This document shows positions 15,341 to 21,801 of a stretch of 28,050 bases of DNA, one piece after another. Location: contig JANWIQ010000031.1 in the NCBI GenBank assembly GCA_025449795.1, positions 1 to 28,050 on the forward strand, written 5' to 3'. The notes under the pieces were generated by a model. That model did not search any database, was not told where the DNA came from, and worked only from the letters and a program-made list of their open reading frames with translations. The first letter of the stretch is position 1. Each line of letters opens with the position of its first letter. The DNA comes from Minisyncoccota bacterium (lineage in GTDB: Bacteria > Patescibacteriota > Microgenomatia > Levybacterales > UBA12049). The position numbers and the translations under genes were made by a program.

Positions 15341-16351
15341 ATGGCAACTGTTCGTGAGAGAGATGTTGGTATAGCAGCAGACGTGGACCGCTCTGGTCGT
15401 ACTCCTCTTGATTTACATACAGAGGGTGGAGTCGATGAGTGGTTTCGCGCCTTATGGGAGAAGAAAGCATTTGCAGATGCGCAAGATTCTCGGGCAAAAG
15501 GAATATATCTTGAATTAGATCTTGCAGGAGGTGGTATGCAGGGTGTTTTACATGTGGGACTGCTTAAAGCGATGCAAGAGAGGGGGCTTTTAGAACAGGT
15601 AGATAAGATAGTTGGCGTCTCTACAGGAGCTCTTGCTGCGGTTGTTGCTATTGGCATGAATAATCCAAAAGCAATAGATGCATACTTAGATGTTGCCATG
15701 TATGGTATTGTCAATCCAAGAAGGCTTTTGATCCAAAATATCGTAGACTTGGATAAGTTAGAAACTCATCTTGGCGCACTTATTGATCCAGAAAAAATAA
15801 AAAATGCTACAACACAGTTATCTTGTATGGTGACTAATGCTGCAACTGGTCAGCCAGTTGAGGTGGATATAACACGTTGCAAAGATCCATTAGGTGCAGC
15901 GATTGCTTCCGCAGCTATTCCAGGAATTACAAAGTCTCCTTATTCTATAACAACTGTTGATGGGAATTTCCATGCAGTAGATGGAATTGTTTCATGTCCT
16001 TATCCGACGACTTCTATGAATAAGTTTACCACACATCGTTTGATGGCTGTTCCCTATAAGCCAGGGGGAGGTACTCCATGGTATGAACGAGCTGTAATGG
16101 CTTCAGGGGTGCGATTACCATTTGTATCTCGTAGAGCGATTTGGAATATGAATAAGGTAGCAGTAAATAACCTTACGGCACTACGTGCAGCAATACATGC
16201 AAATCCTACTACCGTAGGTATGGTGTATCCTCAACAGTCCATTCCGAGTCTTTCTCAGGATTGGGTAAATCATTTGCGTCCTTATCAAGCTGTTGCACAA
16301 GGCGCCTTTGGAATAGTTATAGATAAGGCACGAGAGCAAAGCCAATTATAA
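15341..16351 (+). CDS. Patatin-like phospholipase / acyl hydrolase
   Basis: 336 residues. The patatin core starts near residue 55: oxyanion loop AGGGMQG (62-68), nucleophile Ser94 in GVSTGAL, and the catalytic Asp213 in VDGIVSCPYP, i.e. the Ser-Asp dyad is complete. No signal peptide or membrane segment, so it is probably cytoplasmic or peripheral. The first 50 residues are polar with no known domain. The family hydrolyses acyl chains of phospholipids or other lipids; the true substrate is not evident. It is convergent with the unknown gene at 16385-17092. The start ATG follows TATAAT by 9 nt with no Shine-Dalgarno. Confidence 0.88.
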   Translation: MATVRERDVGIAADVDRSGRTPLDLHTEGGVDEWFRALWEKKAFADAQDSRAKGIYLELDLAGGGMQGVLHVGLLKAMQERGLLEQVDKIVGVSTGALAAVVAIGMNNPKAIDAYLDVAMYGIVNPRRLLIQNIVDLDKLETHLGALIDPEKIKNATTQLSCMVTNAATGQPVEVDITRCKDPLGAAIASAAIPGITKSPYSITTVDGNFHAVDGIVSCPYPTTSMNKFTTHRLMAVPYKPGGGTPWYERAVMASGVRLPFVSRRAIWNMNKVAVNNLTALRAAIHANPTTVGMVYPQQSIPSLSQDWVNHLRPYQAVAQGAFGIVIDKAREQSQL

Positions 16352-16384
16352 TCATTCATATGCATAGTGTTTGTTTTTCCTATT

Positions 16385-17092
16385 TTAATTTGCAATGCCA
16401 AAAAGTGTATCCACGAGCATTCCTGCGCGCTCAATGTCTCCATTTCCAAGCGCTTCAACAATTTGCTCTCTAGATATTTTTTTACCTCTAGATCTACTTA
16501 GCGTAAAGTCAGTATTCGATTTTGTGATAAGTATCTGTACTACGTGCCGATATAAAGGCGCCCATCTTCCCCACTGCTCTTGGGTAAACCTTTCCAGAGC
16601 ATTCGTTACTTCAGAAAGATGTGGCGAAAAAGTAGCCAACACAGTTGTTTCATTTGCTAGTGCACTTTCTCTTTGCCCTGGTTCTGAAAAATTTCTATTC
16701 GCTATATTTGCGATTCTATCTCTTATCGCGGCATGTTTTTCTACCATTGCGTTGACAATAAGTAAAGACGTAGCGTAGCGTGTAAGGGGTGAATTTTCTC
16801 CCCATGCTCTTTCAAATCCCAATGCTTTGGAAATAGTCTGCTGGATATTTTTGGGTATCCCCGGCGAATGTAATGTCCCAACTATAGGTGGAAAAACAAT
16901 TTTTAATACACTTTGTAGCCATTCCGGGGGAACCTGAGAAATAGCGAGTATATTATCTATTGTGTGCCGGGATGTTCGGGCAAGGTCGCTTGATGTATTC
17001 CTTCGAATGGGTGGAGGGGTGGATCCATCGGTAAATTCATTACCTATTCCTTTTCCAAAAGCAGCTTGTGGTGACTCCATAACAAAAAGCAT
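16385..17092 (-). CDS. Hypothetical protein, helical
   Basis: 235 residues, not recognised. Residues 1-40 are rich in Ser, Thr, Pro and Gly and probably disordered; the rest looks alpha-helical (for example LTRYATSLLIVNAMVEKHAAIRDRIANI) with no hydrophobic membrane span. A second in-frame ATG four codons in (17080) is an alternative start. The C-terminal KISREQIVEALGNGDIERAGMLVDTL resembles a small helical repeat in character only. Codon use matches its neighbours and the frame is long and uninterrupted, which supports a real gene. It faces the patatin gene (34 bp between stops) and is divergent from the GH18 gene. The 214 bp between it and the GH18 gene hold a promoter candidate and otherwise nothing recognised. 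Confidence 0.65.
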   Translation of the reverse strand: MLFVMESPQAAFGKGIGNEFTDGSTPPPIRRNTSSDLARTSRHTIDNILAISQVPPEWLQSVLKIVFPPIVGTLHSPGIPKNIQQTISKALGFERAWGENSPLTRYATSLLIVNAMVEKHAAIRDRIANIANRNFSEPGQRESALANETTVLATFSPHLSEVTNALERFTQEQWGRWAPLYRHVVQILITKSNTDFTLSRSRGKKISREQIVEALGNGDIERAGMLVDTLFGIAN

Positions 17093-17262
17093 TATCCAAG
17101 ATAACAGTTGCTATAGGGTAAGAATGTGGTAAAAGAATTGTAAGAAATAATTTTGGTGATTCTCTTTCTTGCTATCTGGAGCATAAGAGAGGGGAAAAGA
17201 GGTTGTCTACTTCATTTTTCTATCTGGTGGAAAAGCAATTTTACACATCTCTTACCCAATTT

Positions 17263-17291
17263 TTGACAATCTGTTACATGTCTGGTAAGGT
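17263..17291 (+). promoter_or_regulatory. Promoter candidate for the GH18 gene
   Basis: Perfect TTGACA (17263-17268) with a 17-nt spacer, but a weak -10, TAAGGT. Start would be near 17298, 9 nt before the ATG. A TAAGG/CCTTA inverted pair flanks the AAGCCTCCTG that is shared with the gyrA leader repeat. Confidence 0.4.
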
Positions 17292-17306
17292 CAAGCCTCC
17301 TGCCTT

Positions 17307-18530
17307 ATGTATTATTCCTGTACCCGTGTTGCATCTATTCGCCAGAAATTACTCACTCTTATGCTTACTGCTGTTGGTATTGTCCTCTTGGTTGCTCTCT
17401 GGCATATGCCTATACATACTTCCGCAACCGGTTTGCATCCACTTATCACGAGTAAAAAGGGATATGAAGTTTTTGGATTTGCACCGTATTGGACAATAGA
17501 TAATTTACAAAATGTAGACTTTACGGTGCTTTCAACCCTCTCTTACTTTAACATAGACGTGAATCCCGACGGTTCATTGGATACATCTGGTCCAGGTTTT
17601 ACTTCCTTCGAGAGTACGTCTGCCACAGATCTTTTTACCAAAGCACATCAATATGGAACTCGCGTAATGCTCACCCTTACGCAAATGGATGCGGGGAGCA
17701 TTACTTCTTTTCTTGATAATCCTACTGCGCAGCAACAGGCAATTCGTCATGCGGTTGCTCTCGTAAAAAATCGCGGGATTGACGGCGTAAATGTGGACTT
17801 TGAATATATTGGTGATCCGGGAAGTAGCTATCGGGAAAAGTATGCGCACTTTATTTCCCATCTCACCCAAGAGATGCATACGAGTATTCCTGGCTCGCGC
17901 GTAAGTGTCTCTGTGTTGGCTACAGCAGCAAAGGATCCGACACTCTATGCCATATCTTCTCTTGCAAAAGGGAGCGATGAAATTTTTCTCATGGCATATG
18001 ATTTTGCTAATTCATCCTCCACAACCGTCATGCCAACAGCGCCATTATATGGATATAAAGATGGTACCTATTGGTATGACGTTTCCACAGCGGTGGAAGA
18101 TTTCTTAACACAAATGCCGGCAAAAAAACTTATTCTTGGTGTCCCATGGTATAGCTATAACTATCCCGTATATCAGCCGAGCAGTAATGCGGCTACTGTA
18201 AATTCTTACTGGACTTCATCACAAGTGCAAACCTATGCAACTGCATCCGCAGATGCAGCACAAGCGAGTGGTTGGGATGGGAATGGCCAAGTTGGTTGGA
18301 GAGCATATTACGATAGCTATAACGGAGTGTGGCGGATGGTGTATGTGGATGATGCCAAGTCTTTGGGGCTCAAATACGACTTTGCCAAAGACCATTCTTT
18401 AGCAGGCGTTGGGATGTGGGCATTGGGATTTGATAATGGAACTTCTGACATGTGGAGTCTGCTCAGGGATAAATTTGGGATAAAAGTTGCAGATGCAAAT
18501 GTGGTAGACAAGACAATACAGGAAAATTAA
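17307..18530 (+). CDS. Membrane-anchored glycoside hydrolase family 18 protein (YaaH/SleL-like)
   Basis: 407 residues. One N-terminal hydrophobic segment (about 14-36) acts as signal anchor, so the enzyme is on the outer face. The GH18 barrel runs from about residue 53 to 395: EVFGFAPYW, FNIDVNPDGSL, the catalytic GIDGVNVDFEY with Glu166 (Asn162 in place of the second Asp, as is common in YaaH-type members), FLMAYDF, GVPWYSY and GVGMWALGFDN. GH18 enzymes cut beta-1,4 bonds next to N-acetylglucosamine in chitin or peptidoglycan; a cell-wall role is the likeliest here, but no LysM or other binding domain is present. The ATG at 17307 lacks a Shine-Dalgarno; other in-frame ATGs occur at residues 19 and 34. 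Confidence 0.88.
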   Translation: MYYSCTRVASIRQKLLTLMLTAVGIVLLVALWHMPIHTSATGLHPLITSKKGYEVFGFAPYWTIDNLQNVDFTVLSTLSYFNIDVNPDGSLDTSGPGFTSFESTSATDLFTKAHQYGTRVMLTLTQMDAGSITSFLDNPTAQQQAIRHAVALVKNRGIDGVNVDFEYIGDPGSSYREKYAHFISHLTQEMHTSIPGSRVSVSVLATAAKDPTLYAISSLAKGSDEIFLMAYDFANSSSTTVMPTAPLYGYKDGTYWYDVSTAVEDFLTQMPAKKLILGVPWYSYNYPVYQPSSNAATVNSYWTSSQVQTYATASADAAQASGWDGNGQVGWRAYYDSYNGVWRMVYVDDAKSLGLKYDFAKDHSLAGVGMWALGFDNGTSDMWSLLRDKFGIKVADANVVDKTIQEN

Positions 18531-18533
18531 ATG

Positions 18534-19004
18534 TTAGTTTTCTTCCATCTTTTTGATAATTCTTCCTATTGTTTTCCAGGTTCGGGTGGTAATATCTTTT
18601 CCATATTTTTTCTCTAAGCCGGACATAATCTTTGTTGTCCCGGTATGTATAGTATCGATAACACTAAAAACTTCCTTGCCAGTTTTGAGAAAGGTAACAT
18701 TGAGGCGTGAGTTCGGCGTATCCTCTACTCCTTTGAATGGGTCGGAAGCAATTATTTTGGTAAGATCGTGGTAGTTTCTTACAATAGTAATTCTCCTAAA
18801 CCCAAGCATCTTTGGCAGATTCTCTTCAATATGGGTCTCTATAGATTTTTTATCTTTCAGGTCGCTTTCAAATATAATGTTGCCGCTGGAAAGGAGGGTT
18901 TTTACTTTTGTAAACCCAAGCTTTTCAAAAAATTCTTGTAACTTGTCCCCATGCATATTTGGATTTTCCGGCCCTATTCCTCGTATGAGAGCTACATATT
19001 GCAT
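18534..19004 (-). CDS. DUF1697 family protein
   Basis: 156 residues. The family pattern is clear: YVALIRGIGPENPNM, LGFTKVKTLLSSGNIIFES, and the C-terminal KDITTRTWKTIGRI. DUF1697 proteins are small, cytoplasmic and of unknown biochemical function; nothing in the context assigns one. Stops of this gene and of the GH18 gene are 3 bp apart and face each other. The ATG at 19004 follows an extended -10 by 6 nt, so leaderless. Confidence 0.88.
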   Translation of the reverse strand: MQYVALIRGIGPENPNMHGDKLQEFFEKLGFTKVKTLLSSGNIIFESDLKDKKSIETHIEENLPKMLGFRRITIVRNYHDLTKIIASDPFKGVEDTPNSRLNVTFLKTGKEVFSVIDTIHTGTTKIMSGLEKKYGKDITTRTWKTIGRIIKKMEEN

Positions 19005-19010
19005 AAATCA

Positions 19011-19019
19011 ATTATATCA
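19011..19019 (-). promoter_or_regulatory. Extended -10 promoter of the DUF1697 gene
   Basis: Minus-strand TGATATAAT ending exactly 6 nt before the ATG, the same TGn-TATAAT-N6-ATG layout as folD. Confidence 0.6.
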
Positions 19020-19060
19020 GGGGTGGTATTGGTTATCTACTGAAGAAAGGGTGTAGGGTA

Positions 19061-19375
19061 TTATATTGGTCTATGTTTGGGTCTGGAAAAAAGAAAGAGG
19101 TCGATAAAGAAATGGGAAATCGCACTAAAAAAAAGTTTTAGCAGCATTCCTATACCAAATGCAACAAAACTCAAAATAGTGAGCATAGAACCCCCTACCA
19201 AAAAAATAACCAACCCAATACTTACAGAAAGAAAAAGAGTTAGTCCTGCATTACGCAGCATAGTCTTTTCACTCCAAAATTTTTGCCATTGCTGAAAAAT
19301 AAAGGCAAAACAAAACCCTATCAATACCCATTGCAAAAATTCTCCTAAAGAAAAAGCAACAAAAAATTCCTGCAT
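19061..19375 (-). CDS. Small multi-span membrane protein, unknown
   Basis: 104 residues with three hydrophobic segments (about 12-28, 45-62, 64-85) separated by short polar or basic stretches such as QQWQKFWSEK. No family recognised and no catalytic motif. A 56-bp gap separates it from the DUF1697 gene downstream and 72 bp from the DUF378 gene upstream, all on the minus strand. The ATG is preceded by a run of eight T and no Shine-Dalgarno, so the start is uncertain. Confidence 0.6.
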   Translation of the reverse strand: MQEFFVAFSLGEFLQWVLIGFCFAFIFQQWQKFWSEKTMLRNAGLTLFLSVSIGLVIFLVGGSMLTILSFVAFGIGMLLKLFFSAISHFFIDLFLFSRPKHRPI

Positions 19376-19447
19376 AAAAAAAATATGCGCTCTTCTTAAG
19401 AAAAAATCCTCATGAATACTTCAGAGTTATGTAAGAACAAAAGCTAA

Positions 19448-19660
19448 TTATTTGAACATCTTAGCACAGGTCTTACAGTCCCCTTTATGGGTAACAAGCA
19501 GGTACAATGCTGAAAGTCCCACCAATACATAGACTAATTTCGCAAGCATACCTGTCCCGAGTACTGCCATAACAAGGTTGTAGTCAAAAAGTCCGACTAA
19601 TCCCCAATTAAGGCCACCGACAACAAGAAGAATAAATGCTACTACATGAAGCCACTTCAT
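19448..19660 (-). CDS. DUF378 family small membrane protein
   Basis: 70 residues, two membrane segments (about 5-25 and 38-57). The first carries the family signature GGLNWGLVGLF. The tail has THKGDCKTCAKMFK, a CxxC after the second span that may bind a metal or form a disulfide. Function of DUF378 is unknown. Unlike most genes here it has a strong Shine-Dalgarno (AAAGGTGGTGA, about 7 nt before the ATG at 19660), so it should have a real 5' leader. Confidence 0.88.
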   Translation of the reverse strand: MKWLHVVAFILLVVGGLNWGLVGLFDYNLVMAVLGTGMLAKLVYVLVGLSALYLLVTHKGDCKTCAKMFK

Positions 19661-19679
19661 TAATAATCACCACCTTTCT

Positions 19680-19740
19680 TTAGTTACTAACCTCTAACCA
19701 TTAAGTATTTAGTGCCTATTGCCTAGTTGCTAGTAACTAA
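19680..19740. repeat. Inverted repeat with 10-bp arms, intergenic
   Basis: TTAGTTACTA (19680-19689) and TAGTAACTAA (19731-19740) are perfect inverted copies around a degenerate CTAACC/CTAGT-rich centre. It lies in the DUF378 leader region. Between it and the next promoter, a 9-codon ORF (19788-19817) with AAGGAG 9 nt upstream is visible on the plus strand but cannot be supported further. Confidence 0.5.
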
Positions 19741-19830
19741 TTTTAGCGTATGGCGAATTTTTGCTCTTTGCAAGGAGAAGAAATACTATGGAGCTATATC
19801 TTGGAAACGAAAGATAATGTATTTTCATGC

Positions 19831-19860
19831 TTGACAACCGCATAAGCAAGCAAGTAATAT
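19831..19860 (+). promoter_or_regulatory. Promoter of an orphan RNA unit
   Basis: Perfect TTGACA (19831-19836), an 18-nt spacer and TAATAT (19855-19860). Start near 19867. TTGACAAC at the -35 is repeated inverted as GTTGTCAA at 19881-19888, a possible operator pair. Confidence 0.6.
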
Positions 19861-19866
19861 AAGCAC

Positions 19867-19976
19867 TACTATGTACAAAAGTTGTCAACAATACACAAAG
19901 CACATTGTCTTCCTTTGGTGAGGAGATGTATTATGTGTTGACATGAGCATCTCCCGCAAAACCGGGAGATTTTTTT
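19867..19976 (+). ncRNA. Structured RNA candidate: riboswitch/attenuator leader or small RNA
   Basis: About 110 nt between a consensus-like promoter and a strong intrinsic terminator, with no ORF. Pairings seen: P1 GTCAACA (19884-19890) with TGTTGAC (19936-19942); P2 CACAAAG (19894-19900) with CTTTGGTG (19913-19920, one bulge); terminator stem 19949-19956 with 19963-19970. A competing pairing GGAGATG (19922-19928) with CATCTCC (19948-19954) would break the terminator. Alternative terminator and antiterminator forms are the signature of an attenuating riboswitch; the regulated gene would be the one at 20101. If the terminator is constitutive it is a small RNA. It matches no riboswitch class I can recall. 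Confidence 0.45.
19949..19976 (+). terminator. Strong intrinsic terminator
   Basis: ATCTCCCG, loop CAAAAC, CGGGAGAT, then seven T. 8-bp perfect stem. It sits 125 bp before the gene at 20101 and its left arm can alternatively pair with 19922-19928. Confidence 0.85.
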
Positions 19977-20007
19977 GTATTCCAGGGAAAAATACAAATA
20001 GCATACA

Positions 20008-20077
20008 ACCCTCCCGCAATCGCTCTTTGAGCCACGCTACGAATAGTAGGTAAGGCGAAAAGGAAGATGCGGAGGGT
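20008..20077 (+). promoter_or_regulatory. Second foldable leader element before the 20101 gene
   Basis: ACCCTCCCGCA (20008-20018) pairs with TGCGGAGGGT (20068-20077) with one bulged C, closing a 49-nt loop with smaller internal pairings. The hairpin ends 10 nt before the Shine-Dalgarno of the next gene. It may be a translation-control structure or a MITE-like repeat with inverted ends. Confidence 0.45.
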
Positions 20078-20100
20078 AATGTAGAAAGGGGGTGAAAAAT

Positions 20101-20391
20101 ATGGGAGAACAAATACAACCAAACCCAGACGAAGGACCACCTAGTGGAGGTTCTAATCCCTTGGATATAAGTGGACAGTTATCGCAACAGTCTGCAGATT
20201 TTCTCGGTCGGCTTAATGATTTAAGAGCCAATTATAACTTTTCTGATGCGGAGATTGCTGGACTTGTAGCGACCCACTATAGATTCCAACAGTTAAGAGA
20301 GCAGGGCGAGTCAAACAAAATTGAAAAAAGATTAAATTTTGTGTTATGGATGAGAGAGCATCGTGGAATATATACTGAAGATAATACTTAG
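20101..20391 (+). CDS. Small hypothetical protein
   Basis: 96 residues from the ATG at 20101; a GTG at 20092 would add three residues but lies inside the Shine-Dalgarno stretch (GGGGG, 8 nt before the ATG), so the ATG is preferred. Residues 1-30 are polar with Pro/Gly (NPDEGPPSGGSNP), the rest is predicted helical (SADFLGRLNDLRANYNFSDAEIAGLVATHYRFQQL). No family recognised, no membrane span. Its long leader with two foldable elements and a terminator suggests conditional expression. Its stop overlaps the stop of the glycosylase gene by 4 bp on the opposite strand. Confidence 0.65.
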   Translation: MGEQIQPNPDEGPPSGGSNPLDISGQLSQQSADFLGRLNDLRANYNFSDAEIAGLVATHYRFQQLREQGESNKIEKRLNFVLWMREHRGIYTEDNT

Positions 20392-20987
20392 CCTTTATTT
20401 TCCAAGCTTTTCCATAAGTACCAGCAGGCTGTAGAGCGATTGGGTGCCCAGCTCTCAGCAAGCGTGAGAATTTCTTCTTCGTCGGTAATGCTGTAAAGTT
20501 TTTTTATGGCATTTTTAAGACCCTGGTCACCAAGAGAAAAGACATCTTTTCTGCCCAGCGTAAAGATAAGAATCATTTCTGCGGTCCACTTCCCTACCCC
20601 ACGAATTTGAGTAAGCGTAGCAATCACTTCTTCATCGGTCATTGTCTGTATTTTTTTGCCATCAATGAGGTCACTCACAAATGCATCGGCAACACTTTTA
20701 AGGTAAGAAATTTTTTGAAAAGAGATGCCAGCTGCTCGAATTTTTTCTGGGGACATGTCAACAATATCTTTTGCATTGGGATACGCTTTGCCAGCAAATA
20801 ACTGCTTAAACCTTTTAAAAATAGTATCTGATGCTTTTACAGAAAGCTGTTGGGAGATGATATGTTCTATGAGAGACGGAAACAATGCTTCGCTATTGTT
20901 GGAGAATTGCGGTGCTGGGTATTTTTTGCTGAGTTGTACCATGATAGGGTCGTTAAAAAGAAAATTATGAAATTGTTTCATAGTCAC
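20388..20987 (-). CDS. DNA-3-methyladenine glycosylase II-like (AlkA/Mag, HhH-GPD)
   Basis: 199 residues. Base-excision repair of alkylated purines. The helix-hairpin-helix LTQIRGVGKWTAEMIL (about 125-140) is followed by the GPD region with DVFSLGDQGL, where Asp154 is the catalytic residue position. No C-terminal iron-sulfur cysteines, which separates it from EndoIII/MutY. The GTG start at 20987 overlaps the holB stop as GTGA, implying translational coupling; an ATG two codons later (20981) is equally possible. N-terminal beta domain of E. coli AlkA is missing, as in yeast Mag. Confidence 0.9.
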   Translation of the reverse strand: MTMKQFHNFLFNDPIMVQLSKKYPAPQFSNNSEALFPSLIEHIISQQLSVKASDTIFKRFKQLFAGKAYPNAKDIVDMSPEKIRAAGISFQKISYLKSVADAFVSDLIDGKKIQTMTDEEVIATLTQIRGVGKWTAEMILIFTLGRKDVFSLGDQGLKNAIKKLYSITDEEEILTLAESWAPNRSTACWYLWKSLENKG

Positions 20988-21640
20988 ATTGTTAAAAAGC
21001 AGTGTTCTAGTATAGTCCGTGGGCTTACATTGGTTGTCGTACAGATGGTGTACCCTTCCTGTAGTGCGCGTACGATATGCGCAAAATGCCGCGTGTCATT
21101 TTTCTCTTCAAGCATTTTTTCCCGAGCAAATAACACTATTCTTTCAAACCATTTTGGAAGCTCGTTTTTATCTGCAGCAATTGTTTCTGCAAGTGCCAAT
21201 TTTTCTTCAACAGATCCTTGCATGATGATGTGCAAATTTTCCTCAATAGATTCTTTATCTTTGCCAGAAACAGGGGTAGGAGGGGTATTGAGACTGATTA
21301 TGGTACATCTGGATAAAACGGTGGGAAGAAATGTTTCCGCTGTGGTTGCACACAAAAAAATACTCACAAAAAGCGGAGGCTCTTCGAGCAGCTTTAGCAG
21401 GGCATTTTGTGCTTCTGTTGTGAGCTGCTGTGCATTTTCGATAAGGATGACTTTTTCTTTTCCTTTGAATGGTTTGAGAAAAATGGTTTCTTGTAATCTT
21501 CGAACAATTTCTATGCCGACACTATTCTCGGAAGAAATTCGTACCACATCAAACGGAGAAATGTGCTGTGTCCCTATGAAGGAGTTGAGATAAGCGTTCT
21601 GTTGGTCCGGATTTTTACTTATTAAAATAAAACTATTCAT
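20984..21640 (-). CDS. holB: DNA polymerase III delta-prime-like subunit, short
   Basis: 218 residues, about 100 shorter than E. coli delta-prime. The AAA+ part has no Walker A at the N-terminus, as expected for delta-prime. It keeps VILIENAQQLTTEAQNALLK followed by LLEEPP, and the SRC motif (LPTVLSRC) that supplies the arginine finger to the clamp loader. The C-terminal collar domain is reduced. Part of the clamp-loader complex that places the sliding clamp on DNA. Overlaps the glycosylase gene by 4 bp and is divergent from pilB. The start ATG at 21640 has no clear Shine-Dalgarno. Confidence 0.88.
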   Translation of the reverse strand: MNSFILISKNPDQQNAYLNSFIGTQHISPFDVVRISSENSVGIEIVRRLQETIFLKPFKGKEKVILIENAQQLTTEAQNALLKLLEEPPLFVSIFLCATTAETFLPTVLSRCTIISLNTPPTPVSGKDKESIEENLHIIMQGSVEEKLALAETIAADKNELPKWFERIVLFAREKMLEEKNDTRHFAHIVRALQEGYTICTTTNVSPRTILEHCFLTM

Positions 21641-21765
21641 ACATAATTTTCAGGTCTCAATTATCAATTTTCATTGAATTTTCAATAATTAATTTTCAAA
21701 CGTTTAAACCATTGTAAATTGGAACTTGATTGAAAAATGTAAATTGTAAATTGGGTGTGTTGTCC

Positions 21766-21794
21766 TTGCATTATACGCAAAATTTGCCTACTAT
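21766..21794 (+). promoter_or_regulatory. pilB promoter
   Basis: TTGCAT (21766-21771), 17-nt spacer, TACTAT (21789-21794), ending 7 nt before the ATG at 21802. It decides the pilB start. The upstream 21650-21760 is A+T-rich sequence made of repeated AATTTTCAAT-like and TAAATTG-like words. Confidence 0.55.
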
Positions 21795-21801
21795 TAAAGC
21801 A

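Noticed and set aside
15265..15714. 149-codon minus-strand frame opposite the patatin gene
   Set aside because: It overlaps the gyrB/patatin promoter region and the patatin N-terminus, with low-complexity Ser/Pro/Ala translation.
17203..17499. 98-codon plus-strand frame before and within the GH18 gene
   Set aside because: It runs through the promoter candidate and overlaps the GH18 signal anchor in another frame; no start signal or family match.
20008..20077. Glutamine/downstream-peptide type riboswitch
   Set aside because: Short words (AGTAGGTAA, GGAAG) recall the motif, but the three-way junction and its conserved helices do not align.
19931..20140. 69-codon minus-strand frame over the structured region
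   Set aside because: It runs antisense through the terminator and hairpins and has no start signal or family match.
20850..21593. 247-codon open frame on the plus strand across holB and the glycosylase gene
   Set aside because: It crosses the junction of two well-supported genes on the opposite strand; Ser/Phe-rich shadow without start signals.
21730..21801. 24-codon N-terminal extension of pilB
   Set aside because: It covers A+T-rich repeat words and the pilB promoter; the ATG at 21802 lies 7 nt after a -10 box.
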